Source: Vandiemenella viatica
Lineage: Eukaryota > Arthropoda > Insecta > Orthoptera > Morabidae
DNA: 64,000 bases
Assembly: GCA_031002005.1 (NCBI GenBank)
Contig: JARYHS010013630.1
Location: 235,483,539 to 235,547,538 of the forward strand
Reading direction: 5' to 3'
The translations under genes were made by a program, and so were the position numbers. The notes beneath the pieces were generated by a model. The model saw nothing but the letters and a program-made list of their open reading frames with translations. It had not been told where the DNA came from and did no database searches. Shown here one piece after another: positions 12,463 through 22,008 of the stretch (position 1 is the stretch's first letter; each line of letters begins with the position of its first letter).

Positions 12463-12478
12463 TTTATTTTTCAACTGT
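12463..12478 (+). repeat. Target-site duplication, right copy
   Basis: Identical to 12273-12288. It lies inside the open frame that continues from the mariner N-terminus. Confidence 0.85.
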
Positions 12479-12516
12479 CCACGGAGAACTCGTAACGACG
12501 AGACATACATCTGCAG

Positions 12517-12966
12517 AGAGCGCTCCAAAAATTGTGGTGCGCTATGCATTCGTTGCTCTTTGTGCTGAGCGGTGAGCAGTTTTGGCACCCACCGCGCACA
12601 AAGCTTCCGATATCCAAGCTCTTCAGTGACAATCCTGTAAATTGAGGTTCTAGCAACATTTGGGAATTCCATAGCCAGACCACTAATCGTCAAACGCCGA
12701 TCACTTCGCAGTTTTTGGTTAACTTGCTCGACGATGTCGTCGGTCCGAATACCGGGCCTGCCACTCCGCTGTTGATCGTGCACATCTGTGCGACCACTTT
12801 GAAATTCTCGACACCAGTGTCGAACTTGTTTCTCACTCATTATGTTTGGTTCATACACTACACACAATTCGCGATGGATGTCCGCAGCTGACGATCCTTT
12901 CGCCAACAAAAATCTAATCACACCGCGCACTTCACAACTGGCGGGAGCTACGATTGTCGCGGCCAT
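12517..12966 (-). pseudogene. Mariner transposase, N-terminal part only
   Basis: The minus-strand frame starts at ATG 12966 and gives about 150 residues of a mariner-type DNA-binding region. A first helix-turn-helix domain (about residues 10-60, with WCREFQSGRT and DVHDQQRSGRPG at its end) leads into a second one (about 75-125, RSDRRLTI to RTSIYRIVTEELGYRK). It then has WVPKLLTAQHKEQR, the linker that precedes the catalytic core. The frame stays open to 12382 but the text past about 12517 is not mariner-like. The whole DD34D catalytic domain is absent (family length about 345 residues), so it cannot transpose. The 5' transposon end lies to the right, with TIR text at 13108-13127. Confidence 0.85.
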
Positions 12967-13127
12967 TTCGAACTGCTCTCAACAATAGATATACGGCTAA
13001 TGCGGCACGCCAACAATACTGCATATTTACCAGGAGTTGGTAGATGGCGCTGCAGGTGGGAAACGTCATTCAGGCCTATCATCTGTGACATCTTGTACCC
13101 CGGACCTTACTTTTGGAATACGCCTCG
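12967..13127 (-). mobile_element. Mariner 5' untranslated region and terminal inverted repeat
   Basis: On the minus strand the segment begins CGAGGCGTATTCCAAAAGTA, a typical mariner end, next to a TA dinucleotide at 13128-13129. It runs into the transposase ATG at 12966. No matching 3' end was found on the left, so the copy is 3'-truncated. Confidence 0.75.
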
Positions 13128-13539
13128 TACTTACCTATTTGTTTACAAACTCCTACAGTTTGTGACAGCTCACATTGTCCTTAGACGTGTACACAGATAC
13201 GCAGTAGCACAGTTTCTAAATTTCTGAGTTCCGTGATAAAAAAAAGTACAGTATATCACTTGCATACAGTAGTAGGCACGTCCAAGTCACGGCACACAGC
13301 TATCAATGTTTTTAACAACACATGTACTGAAGGATGTGTTTGTAGTCCACCTGATAATGGTTCTTAGCGCTCTTTATTAATATTTGATAATCGTTATCAG
13401 TAGACAGACTTCTAGTAAATCAAGAATCATAGAATAATCTATGAAGAAACTGACATTTTTCCGCTGCCTTTAATTCTACTCAAATACCAGATTTCACTTC
13501 AGTAAATACTAGGTGGCAAATTGTTGGGGTTTATTAAAG

Positions 13540-13860
13540 AATGCTCTCCGGGTGTGCTGTTGTTTCGACAAGCGGGCTGCGCTGGCTCTGTTCTCAGCAG
13601 ACCCTCCAGCAATGGCTTCCCTTTTAATTAAAATATAGGCGAAGATAAAAAGCGACGGGCCGTGGGTGGAGGTTGGTGTTTTATTGCTCCAGATAGCAGC
13701 CTGGCCGGCGTGCTGTGTCAATAAGAGGCAGGGCAGGCAGCACAGATTAGCCAGCGGCTGCGACAGACTGCCAGGTGAACAGCAGCTGCGTGGGCTGCAT
13801 CCCTTCAGCTCGTACAGCCACTGAGGGATGCCCGCAGGATGTAGCTTGCTAATGTACCAC
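13540..13860. other. GC-rich island with AT-rich homeobox-like core
   Basis: The GC-rich block is interrupted by TTTTAATTAAAATATAG, which contains a TTAATTAA site of the sort homeodomain proteins bind. A minus-strand frame of 117 codons covers it without a recognised motif. Nothing in it matches the repeats of the window. It is a candidate conserved non-coding element, judged from composition only. Confidence 0.3.
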
Positions 13861-13960
13861 ATTAGTCATGATTTTTTGTTACTGAAAGATGATAACAATA
13901 AAACAAAGCACTAAAATAACCGAGTTGATTAATTATTTATCGTAATATTTTAGACAGAAA

Positions 13961-13992
13961 ATATCTGAGATATCGCAAGATATCTCAGATAT
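13961..13992. repeat. Perfect 14-bp inverted repeat with 4-nt loop
   Basis: ATATCTGAGATATC, then GCAA, then the exact reverse complement. It could form a cruciform or an RNA hairpin. No terminator-like role is expected in this genome. Confidence 0.8.
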
Positions 13993-13999
13993 ATATCAG

Positions 14000-15000
14000 G
14001 TGTATCGCAACTTGGAAAGATATCTCAACCCACACTATTGTCCGTATAGACGTTAAACTACAAGAATTGTACACCTTTATAATTTTTAAGATGTAGATGA
14101 TAAACCATCGATTTCAAAGTATATTTTGAAGAAGATGTTCAACTCCAGACATATTTAGCAGTAAACTGAAAAATTTCTTGAGTTCATATGTAACAAGTTT
14201 TTAACAGTTTGATAAGCACCTGGCTGCAATTTCGCCGTAAGTTGTTGTAACTGAATTAATCAGTCCTTAAATTTACAAGTCTTTACTCAGGTCGCCAAGT
14301 GATTTATAATATTTACCAAAGTACGATAATTCCTATAACTACTGAATGGTAAGGTTCTTGATGAAAAAATAAGACTATCGATACACGTTTTAAGAAACTT
14401 TTATTTCTTCGACATCTTCATAAACACATACACTGATATGAAATTGCTTGTGCATCTTCCAAACATTCTAAAGCATATTACAAATACCACAGATACAGAG
14501 TCCTCTTGACATCGTTTCAAGCAAACTCAAGCGAATTTGACAAACAGTGGCCGCACGCAATATCGCATGCTTAAATAGTGAGTGCAGAATTTTCGAAGCA
14601 AACGTCACAAGGACCATCTGATGCTTCTGGATCGCTAACAATCGCTCCAAGAAATGGGACACTTACAAAAACAATCAAAACCTACAGAAAAGTCCATATA
14701 ATCATTAAGGATCATTATAAATGAAAATAGAAACTATTTATAGGTATTTAAACATAAAACTGACAAATTTAAACAATTCCAGATAGTGATAAAATCATAT
14801 TTAAATCACTATGGCTTACACAACATTCATATTTACAGTCTTTTAACTGACATTTCACACATAACACTGTTTTTAATTCAATTAAACTTCGTTTAAACAA
14901 TTTCCTTCCATCAACACGAAGAATACACAAATTTACAATTATTCAATGTTTATCTTTCTTCAACACTAATGTACTAAATTCGTATAATTAATATTAATAA
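14000..15000. other. AT-rich DNA without recognisable gene
   Basis: No coding or repeat signature was recognised. Confidence 0.4.
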
Positions 15001-15029
15001 GGGAGAGTGCACAAACTACGTGTTTCGGT

Positions 15030-15350
15030 CAAGGCGGGGGGGGGGGGGGGGCTTGGCTAGAAGGTGACGCTGGGCTACGGATTGGGGGGAGGGTTCCTAT
15101 CCAGGAAACGTGGCTTCCTTTTCATAATTTTTTTCACAGTTAAAATGAGGAACAGAACACATAACAGCATGTGAATAATTATTTCGCTCAGTTAATTATC
15201 TCTGTATGTAATTTACAATAGTCTGACTGGAGAAAATGGTACAAAATGTCTTCTGGAATCAAAAGGGAAAAAAGCTACGGGCTACGTGGGGGGTGGGGGG
15301 TAGAGTCAAAAGCCACGCAGGTCTACGTGATAGAGAGGGGGGGTTCACAG
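15030..15350. repeat. G-rich block with several poly(G) runs
   Basis: A run of about 17 G lies at about 15036-15052. Further runs follow at about 15084, 15289 and 15335, each beside CTACG or ACGTG words. This could be part of an interspersed repeat. The runs would suit G-quadruplex formation. No coding content. Confidence 0.6.
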
Positions 15351-15518
15351 GAGGCCAAAATGGAGTACTTGGTTTATAGACGTTCCCTAAACAACTGGGT
15401 ATGTAGGCAGTAAAAAGATGTTACAATGAAATGAAATATGCATAAGATCGAAATTTCTCGCAGCGTTGAGAATTAATAGTCTTCTCTGGTGACTAGCCGA
15501 GTGAAGAGGATGATTTCA

Positions 15519-15597
15519 CGCGATATTTCGGCCATCGGAAGCTCTTCCGCCATCACCAGAAGATGGCGATAGAGTTTCCGATCGCCCAAATATCGCG
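15519..15597. repeat. Imperfect 36-bp inverted repeat
   Basis: 15519-15554 pairs with 15562-15597 around a 7-bp spacer, with about six mismatches. The outer ends read CGCGATATTT and AAATATCGCG. A further short outer match links the TTAATAGTCTT words near 15475-15485 to the AAGACTATATTAA words near 15602-15614. Confidence 0.7.
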
Positions 15598-15999
15598 ATA
15601 TAAGACTATATTAAACGAAATATGGGCAGCCAAATTGTCTACTATCTATCACACCGCAACGCAGAATAAGTGAATCAATAGAGAACTGCTTTCCGATAGT
15701 CATGGACTTATAGTGGTGTACGTAAGTTTAGTTTGATCACTGTTTGAAATCAGAACACTTTGATAAAACGTGAGTAGCCACTGATTACAGTACCGAAGTT
15801 TCGTATTGTATTTTATTTGGTTTAATCTCTGAGTGTTTTTGCTTTTTGTAGTCAGCGCTTATCGGTAGCAGTCGAGGGACATTCAATAGCAGTAGCCGCA
15901 TTTCACATTATATTTATCTTGTGGTGTTGTAGATTCGTTTAATTTAATTTCTAATAAATTATTGTTTATACTCAGCGCTCATGGTTAAGTGCAGCAGCC

Positions 16000-16012
16000 T
16001 AGTTTCTCATTA
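16000..16012 (+). repeat. Target-site duplication of family A SINE, left
   Basis: TAGTTTCTCATTA, identical to 16319-16331. Confidence 0.9.
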
Positions 16013-16318
16013 GCGGTCTGGTGGCTCAGTGGTTAAGGCGTCTGACTGGAGATCGAAAGGTACTCGGTTCGAATCCGTGTCTCGGTGGGGATTTTCATAG
16101 CCACTTAACCCGGTCTTTACCTCTGGAACAGCTTGCTGTGTAATGTGAAGTACGGCAGAACGCTTCCATGGTTCGGATTCCAAGTTAAGCTGTAGGTCCC
16201 CTGTACCCGGCAGGATTGCTGGGCTAGATTAGGGCAGCTACGACAGGGGCGGAATGCGCAGCCAATAGAAACCCTGTCACCAGGTCATTACGACACACAA
16301 GGAATCATATATATATTA
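16013..16318 (+). mobile_element. tRNA-derived SINE (family A), complete with target duplication
   Basis: A tRNA-like head has an A box (TGGCTCAGTGGTTAAGG) and a B box (GGTTCGAATCC). A body with 'cttccatggttcggattcc' and 'gctacgacaggggcggaatg' follows, then a 3' end 'caccaggtcattacga' and a short ATAT tail. The 13-bp sequence TAGTTTCTCATTA sits on both sides (16000-16012 and 16319-16331), identical. This fixes the element at 306 bp and supports recent LINE-mediated insertion into the 5' region of the host LINE. Confidence 0.9.
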
Positions 16319-16331
16319 TAGTTTCTCATTA
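16319..16331 (+). repeat. Target-site duplication of family A SINE, right
   Basis: TAGTTTCTCATTA, identical to 16000-16012. Confidence 0.9.
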
Positions 16332-16796
16332 TATTGTTAGTTGTGTTTAATGTTTGATATCAGTAACCCTTTGATCCGCTTTTCTGTTATAGTTCCTATT
16401 TTTTATCATTAAAAAAATTATGGCATGTCTAGGCACTGCGATTGCTGTGTATAGACGCGAGTTGAGGTGGATGATCTGCACACACAGCTTGGGAATGTTA
16501 CGCAGATGCAAGAAACCTTGAAAGGTTGCAGCGGTGGTGATATGGGGGAAACTGAAAACTGATGTAGCCATACCACCCGCATATTCTCCAATGTCAACCA
16601 TTGAACCTGCAACATAGGCTAAGAGGATAGAGGCTGTGCTTCGGACACCTGTCAGTGACTGGCGTATGGTTGATAGACTTCGAAGCCGCGTGAGGACGCA
16701 GTCGAATAGGCTCATAGCCAGGAAGCTGAACATGTTCAACTGACTGAAGTATTGTCAGAGGCTAACTTAGTCACACAATCTTCATCTTGTAAGTTG

Positions 16797-17040
16797 GCAC
16801 CGAGCGTGTGGGTGAGCGTTTAACGCTCTGGCCCCGCATTCGGGAGGAGGCTGGTTCGACTCCCCGTCCGGGCATCTAGATGTGGGTTTTGTATTGTTTA
16901 CCAAGATTATTAATTCAGGGAAGCTTCCTTCAAAAGGCCATAGATTCCTTCTTGTTCCTGGTACCCATTCCTATCCCACCTCTAATGACTTCGACAAGGC
17001 GTAGAGCAGTAAGTAAAAAAAAAAAAAAGAAAAAAAGTGA
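16797..17040 (+). mobile_element. tRNA-derived SINE (family B) with poly(A) tail
   Basis: The head GAGCGTTTAACGCTCTGG and B-box text GGTTCGACTCCC are followed by 'ccgtccgggcatctagatgt', a body ending 'cctctaatgacttcgac', and an A-rich tail at 17015-17037. It lies within ORF1 of the LINE. A weak 10-bp flank match (gtaagttggc / gtgagttgcc) may be the target duplication. Confidence 0.8.
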
Positions 17041-17209
17041 GTTGCCGGCCTCGCGAGCGTGCTTGTCTGAGCAAGCGCAGAAGAGGGTTCTGGTAGTCGA
17101 GAGGTATAAACATTTGAGCAGTTTCTAGAGCTACTTAGTAAAATAGAGCATTGTTCAGGGAGAATTCTAATGTCCATTCCATGTGTATTCGGGTGGCCTG
17201 ATTTGATAT

Positions 17210-17494
17210 GTGGAACAGACCATCCAGTATGCCATAAAACGAACAGGGTACAGACAAATGCAGATTGTAGTACATGCCGACACCAATCATGCTTGCCGCT
17301 TTGGGTCAGAGGATATCCTCTCGTCCTCCAAGCGACTAGCTGAAATGGTGAACTCTATCGCCAGTGGCTATAATATATCAGCAGAGCTAACCATCTGCTG
17401 CATTGCAGACAGAGTTGATTGTATACCTCTGACGATCTTGATTGAAAATTTCTTGATTTTCGCCATAGGGTTGGGTCATGTAGTGTTCCATTAA
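17210..17494 (+). pseudogene. LINE ORF1 fragment, SGNH-esterase-like
   Basis: The frame of 94 codons contains IVVHADTNHACR followed by SEDILSSSKRL. This resembles the esterase block (usually HxGTND, then SE, then a helix) of ORF1 proteins in CR1-group LINEs. The glycine of GTND is replaced here. It is followed after about 150 bp by the endonuclease region, as expected for ORF1 preceding ORF2. The frame is not complete at either end because of decay and the upstream SINE. The assignment rests on recalled motif layout. Confidence 0.55.
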
Positions 17495-17639
17495 ATATCC
17501 TCAGATGTGCACTACACACGTGAATGTGGAGTGCACTGGAAGGTTTCTTGGAGTGAAGAAGGAAAACCTGGAACACGAAAAACACTTACGCACAACCCAA
17601 TCCAATCCAACTCCGTATGGTAGGAGCAGCTTAAGAGAA

Positions 17640-18270
17640 TCTTGACAGTTAGAAGTTCTCGTAGTTAATTGTAGAAGCGTTCGTAACAAACCACCTGATC
17701 TTGAAAGGGTTATTAGTAGTACAAATACGGCTATTGTAATCGGCGCAGAAAGTCGGTTAAAACTATACATAAGTATCGCAGGAATTTTTAAGAACAGTAT
17801 GAACGTTTTTTGTAAGTATAAATTACATGGTGGTAGTGTATGTACAGTAATTACCTACCATGTAATGAGATAAGTGTAGGGTCTGCGAAATAATAAGGAT
17901 TAAACTCAACGTAGAAAGTACAAAATTGTCATAGACTCCTTATACCATCCACTTGATTCTGACGTAACTGTCACCGAGGTGTTAAGAAATAATGTAAAAA
18001 AATATCACTCGTTGTTTTCAGGATCACGTTCTAATACTAGGAGGCGATTTCAACCTGCCTTATATCGACTGGAGTAATCACGTTCTTGTTGATGGTGGCA
18101 GGGATAAGGCTGGTTCCGAAATCACTCTCGATCTGTTCTCAGATCATCATCTCGAGCAGTTAGTTAATGAACCAACGCGGTGTCAAAATGATAGCGAAAA
18201 CTTTCTAGATGTTGTGGTTACAAATAAGTCAGAATTATTTACTGACATTTCAAAGACCACAAAGTGGTTA
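17640..18270 (+). pseudogene. LINE apurinic-type endonuclease domain, frameshifted
   Basis: The start reads VVNCRSVRNKPPDLERVI, then AIVIGAES, the first motifs of the APE endonuclease that nicks target DNA. After frame changes the stretch from about 18030 reads LILGGDFNLPYIDW. GGDFN is the catalytic-site signature of this domain. It is followed by LEQLVNEPTR and DVVVTNKSEL, the C-terminal motifs. No single open frame spans it. It lies directly upstream of the reverse transcriptase linker in the same orientation. Confidence 0.75.
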
Positions 18271-18592
18271 TTGTAACTGTCAAATCAGTAACTGAGAGAT
18301 AAAAGGGAAAGGAACAGATTATTTAATGATTCTAAAAGACCTCAAACGAGTATTTAGTACCTCATCTTAGGAATGATTACCATATCTTCAACTAAACAAG
18401 ATGCACCATTTAAGAGATTCATCATTGATTGAGGTATGGACATACAAAACAGACAGAATAGGAGTGGTAATTAACCACCGTGGGATATGCGTCAAAGTCA
18501 AAAGAATACTCAAAAAACAAAGGAGGATACACGCAAGCTCAAGAAGGACGGGTGTCGCAGTAACTTAGAAATTTTAGCTGAGTTAAGAGGTC

Positions 18593-19230
18593 GTGTTAAA
18601 AATGCGAATGCGTGAGGCCTTTAATGATTTCCATTACAACTTTCTTTCTGAGAGTCTCACAGAAAACTCAAATAAACTTTGGTCATTTGTACGAAAAGTC
18701 ATATGTTGTGAGAAACATGTACCAGTATTAATTCACGATGGGTTTGAGGTTAACGAAAGTCACGATAAAGCTAACGGACTTAACACAGAATTAAAAACTC
18801 ATTCACTGATGAAAATAAGGGTAGCGTGTTCATTTTCCCAATTAGTGATGGATTATTTACGAACAGATACACCAGGTATTATAAAGCAACTAGAGCTGCT
18901 GAAGTGGGGGAAAGCACCGGGTCCTGATGGCATCCTAGTAAGAGTAATTTCAGAGTAAGCATCGGAAATCTGATCATTTCTGTCTGATATTTGCTGTAAA
19001 TCCTTAGGAGAGAAAAGATACCTTCTGACTGGAAAATCGCGAAGATAACTCAATTATCAAAAAAGGGAGAACGAAGAGATACTACCGACGCATATCTATA
19101 AACATTTCTTTTTAGTAGCATTATGGAGCATGTTATATACTCGAATATAATGAATTTTCTAAACGAAAATATTCGTAATTTCCTTACACTGAAGCAACAC
19201 GGAGATCAGAAGATAGGATCATGTGAAACA
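18593..19230 (+). pseudogene. LINE reverse transcriptase N-terminal part
   Basis: An open frame (18593-18958) holds a linker with LTENSNKLWSFVRKV and HDGFEV, and ends in LLKWGKAPGPDGI, the conserved RT entry motif GKAPGPDGI. After a stop, 19010-19070 reads REKIPSDWKIAKI and KKGER, the following RT motif. Then comes NFLTLKQHG and GSCET near 19170-19228. The polymerase palm with its YxDD box is not present before the LTR element interrupts at 19238. A minus-strand copy near 52.6 kb shares the linker. Confidence 0.75.
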
Positions 19231-19237
19231 TGAAGTC

Positions 19238-19566
19238 TGTATGGAAACATAGTTCCTTACATTTTTTTATTATTATTATTATTTCAGTTTCATTGTTTTA
19301 TGTTTGTATATTTAAAGGTAAGATTATGTTTTTTGTGTGTGTGTTTAATTTATTTCATTTTGTAAAAGGAAAAGATACGTTAATAGTTACTATTCAAGAG
19401 CAAAGATGTGTGTGTTACAAGAAAATCTTTGGTGGACGTAAAAAAAAGAGAGAAACAGAGATCGTGTGTAGTACGGCGAAGTTTGGATGAAACTGAGAAT
19501 TGTATTGGTTAATGTAAAGCAACAATAAAGTAAATGAAAGTTGATATGAAATAATTTAATTTTACA
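19238..19566 (+). repeat. 5' LTR (329 bp)
   Basis: It starts TGTATGGAAACATAGTTCC and ends TTTACA. A TATA-like TATATTTAAAGG sits at about 19308-19319 and a polyadenylation signal AATAAA at 19524-19529. The first 24 bases form a near-perfect hairpin, complete in the 3' copy. Confidence 0.85.
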
Positions 19567-19568
19567 TG

Positions 19569-19586
19569 TGGCGAACATGACGAGAA
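19569..19586 (+). promoter_or_regulatory. Primer-binding site candidate
   Basis: TGGCGAACATGACGAGAA lies two bases after the 5' LTR. The opening TGGCGA and the later TGAC resemble, from memory, sites complementary to an arginine tRNA in other insect Gypsy elements. Confidence 0.5.
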
Positions 19587-20176
19587 CGCAGAACTAAGTA
19601 ATTAGTTCGGTAATTAAAGAGCCAGCAATCTTCGGGATACGAAACAATAAGGTAGGATCAAGAATTCCAATTTAAAATACACAGACAAGAGACGTAGTGG
19701 AAAAAAAAGAATTAAATAAGTTATATAAACAGATTTCATCATATAAAATTAAAAACAAAAGTTATTAAAGTGGAATAGTAATTGGTGATAGGACAGTAAA
19801 AAGTTGACTGTAAGTTTAAATTAAGCTGGTGCATTTAAAGTTCAAGTAATGATATCGTTTGGTTACGTAAATTGTTACCACGATTAATATAAAGCAAAGA
19901 GTGTTTTAAAAATGAAGGAAACTAATTGTAAACTTGTGTATTGCGTGCTTGTCAAGAGGAATATTTTTTTTTAAGTTTATTTCTCTTGTGAAATATCTTG
20001 TACAGATAATATGTGTGATTATCGTGATCTCTGTTTTTAATACGGCGTTGAGACTTAACTGCGTGGTATGGTATGTGGAATTTACATTGTATTCCATTTC
20101 ATGATCTTTGTGCTGAAATTTGTCGGGGAAGTTAATTATCAGAGTGTGACGAATTTTCTTGTAAACTAAAACAATA

Positions 20177-21446
20177 ATGGATACGAGGACTTTGGTAATA
20201 ACATCGGAGCGAGTAATTGACCAAATGGAAAGTGAAATGAGTGCAAGTGCAAGAGTTTCTGGAAAAATTAATAGCAGTATGAATTCGGGATACGAATGTC
20301 AAGAACGATCTATGGGTGAGATTAGTACTGAGTTTTTTCATGAGTCCCCAACAGTTACCGGAACCGAAAAGAAATTTTGCAGAGAAGAGAGTTATTCCAT
20401 CGAAACGATGCTGGCGATGATTTTAAAAAACCAACAAGAAATTAAACAAGACATGCAAGAATTGGAACAGAGTCAGCAACAAGCAATACAAGAATGGAGG
20501 AGAGCACGTAAGGAAAAGCTAGAAGTTGAAACAGATGAAGATGGAAGAGAGGAGAACAATGAAGATCAGCAGGAAAATGGTGAAAAACAGAAAGTAACAG
20601 AAGATTGCAGTGAACCAGAGGAAATTATTTCTACAGTTAGGAAAGTAGAAAAACAAGAGAATGAAAGGAAATTTCAGACGATTTTGGTGAATGATGATAT
20701 AGGAACACATAGAAAAGAAGAAAAACCGATGCATGATATCAAGAGAAGAGACAAAGAGAACCAAGCAACAGAAGCAAAATACCAAGGAGAGGAATGGAAA
20801 GAAGAAGACAATGAAGAAAAACCGATGCGATATCAAGAGAAGAGACAAAGAGAACCAAGCAACAGAAGCAAAATACGAAGGAGAGGAATGGAAAGAGAAG
20901 ACAATGAAGAAAAACCGATGCATGATATCAAGAGAAGAGACAAAGAGAACCAAGCAACAGAAGCAAAATACGAAGGAGATGGAAAGAAGAAGACAATGAA
21001 GAAAAACCGATGCATTATCAAGAGAAGAGACAAAGAGAACCAAGCAACAGAAGCAAAATACGAAGGAGAGGAATGGAAAGAAGAAGACAATGAAGAAAAA
21101 CCGATGCATTATCAAGAGAAGAGACAAAGAGAACCAAGCAACAGAAGCAAAATACGAAGGAGCGGAATGGAAAGAAGAAGACAATGAAGAAAAACCGATG
21201 GATGATATCAAGAGAAGAGACAAAGAGAACCAAGCAACAGAAGCAAAATACGAAGGGGAGGAATGGAAGGAAGAAGTGATGGAATGTGATAAAAGGAAGA
21301 ACATAGGCAAAGAAGTAAGAAAAATAATGAACTGGAAAGTAAGGAAGAGACGAGGACTAAATTTGGAGTATGAAGGCAGAAATGTGAAAAGACGTAAGTC
21401 TAAGGATGTACTTTACACCATCAGGGATACTACGAATAACAAATGA
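20177..21446 (+). CDS. Lys/Glu-rich coiled-coil ORF with 32-residue repeats, one net frameshift
   Basis: From ATG 20177 the frame runs 336 codons to 21187. A second overlapping frame (to 21446) carries the rest, so one net frameshift separates them. Residues about 75-115 (IETMLAMILKNQQEIKQDMQ onward) look like a coiled coil of the kind seen near the start of insect Gypsy Gag proteins. An acidic stretch follows, then six tandem units of up to 32 residues with EEKPM, KRRDKENQATEAKY and EEWKEEDN. The tail is very basic (WKVRKRRG, VKRRKSKD). I recognise no CCHC knuckle, protease or polymerase. It may be a gag remnant with an expanded spacer. Function is unknown. Confidence 0.55.
20717..21281 (+). 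repeat. Six tandem 96-bp units inside the ORF
   Basis: Units start at 20717, 20813, 20906, 20998, 21092 and 21186, each opening GAAGAAAAACCGATG. Lengths are 96, 93, 92, 94, 94 and 96. The indels are partly compensating: the frame is lost and restored in unit 2 and again across units 3-4, then lost for good in unit 5. Confidence 0.9.
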
Positions 21447-21690
21447 GTTTTTAACCCAGTTGGTGGGGAAAAGAAAAGTTAACATCTATTGTTTTTTGTT
21501 CAATTGTATTCATTTATATGTTGTAAGATTGTTGCGTTTAAAAACATAAAGGATTTGAAATTGTACAGAGAAAGAGTGGAGCGATGACCATTGTACAGAA
21601 TGAATGAAACATTATAAGGAATATTATGTAAGAAGTAATCACCAAAAATTTGATTGACACAAATTTTTGTGAAAATTGGCCGAGCGGATA

Positions 21691-22008
21691 TGTAAGGAAA
21701 CATAGTTCCTTACATTTTTTTATTATTATTATTTCAGTTTCATTGTTTTATGTTTGTATATTTAAAGGTAAGATTATGTTTTTTGTGTGTGTGTTTAATT
21801 TATTTCATTTTGTAAAAGGAAAAGATACGTTAATAGTTACTATGCAAGAGCAAAGATGTGTGTGTTACAAGAAAATCTTTGGCGGACGTAAAAAAAAAAA
21901 AAATGGCAGATGAGAAACAGAGATCGTGTGTAGTACGGCGAAGTTTGGATGAAACTGAGAATTGTATTGGTTAATGTAAAGCAACAATAAAGTAAATGAA
22001 AGTTGATA
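21691..22008 (+). repeat. 3' LTR, first part (continues 25332-25350)
   Basis: Matches 19238-19555 closely, with a shorter ATT run and an enlarged A tract plus ATGGCAG near 21890-21910. It breaks at GTTGATA, where the Helitron starts. The missing end, with TTTACA, is found after the Helitron. Confidence 0.85.

Larger units (their letters stand above)
15680..19237 (+). mobile_element. CR1-like non-LTR retrotransposon (LINE), decayed, 3' end not seen
   Basis: Ordered pieces of one LINE lie on the plus strand. There is a probable 5' UTR from about 15.7 kb, an ORF1 start area near 16.43 kb with a CDCC group and a coiled-coil-like LHTQLGNVTQMQETL segment, an SGNH-esterase-like ORF1 part (17210-17494), an endonuclease (about 17640-18270), and the linker and start of the reverse transcriptase (18593-19230). 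Two SINEs interrupt it. Similarity stops at 19237, exactly where an LTR element begins. I did not recognise the LINE continuing after 25354. The left border is uncertain. Confidence 0.7.

Noticed and set aside
16030..16090. Possible true tRNA gene
   Set aside because: It has A and B boxes but is the head of a 306-bp SINE with target duplications. The same holds for heads near 16.8, 41.7, 57.7 and 63.0 kb.
20519..21310. 263-codon minus-strand frame with hydrophobic repeats
   Set aside because: It is the antisense of the purine-rich tandem array. Openness follows from composition, and no signal or motif supports expression.
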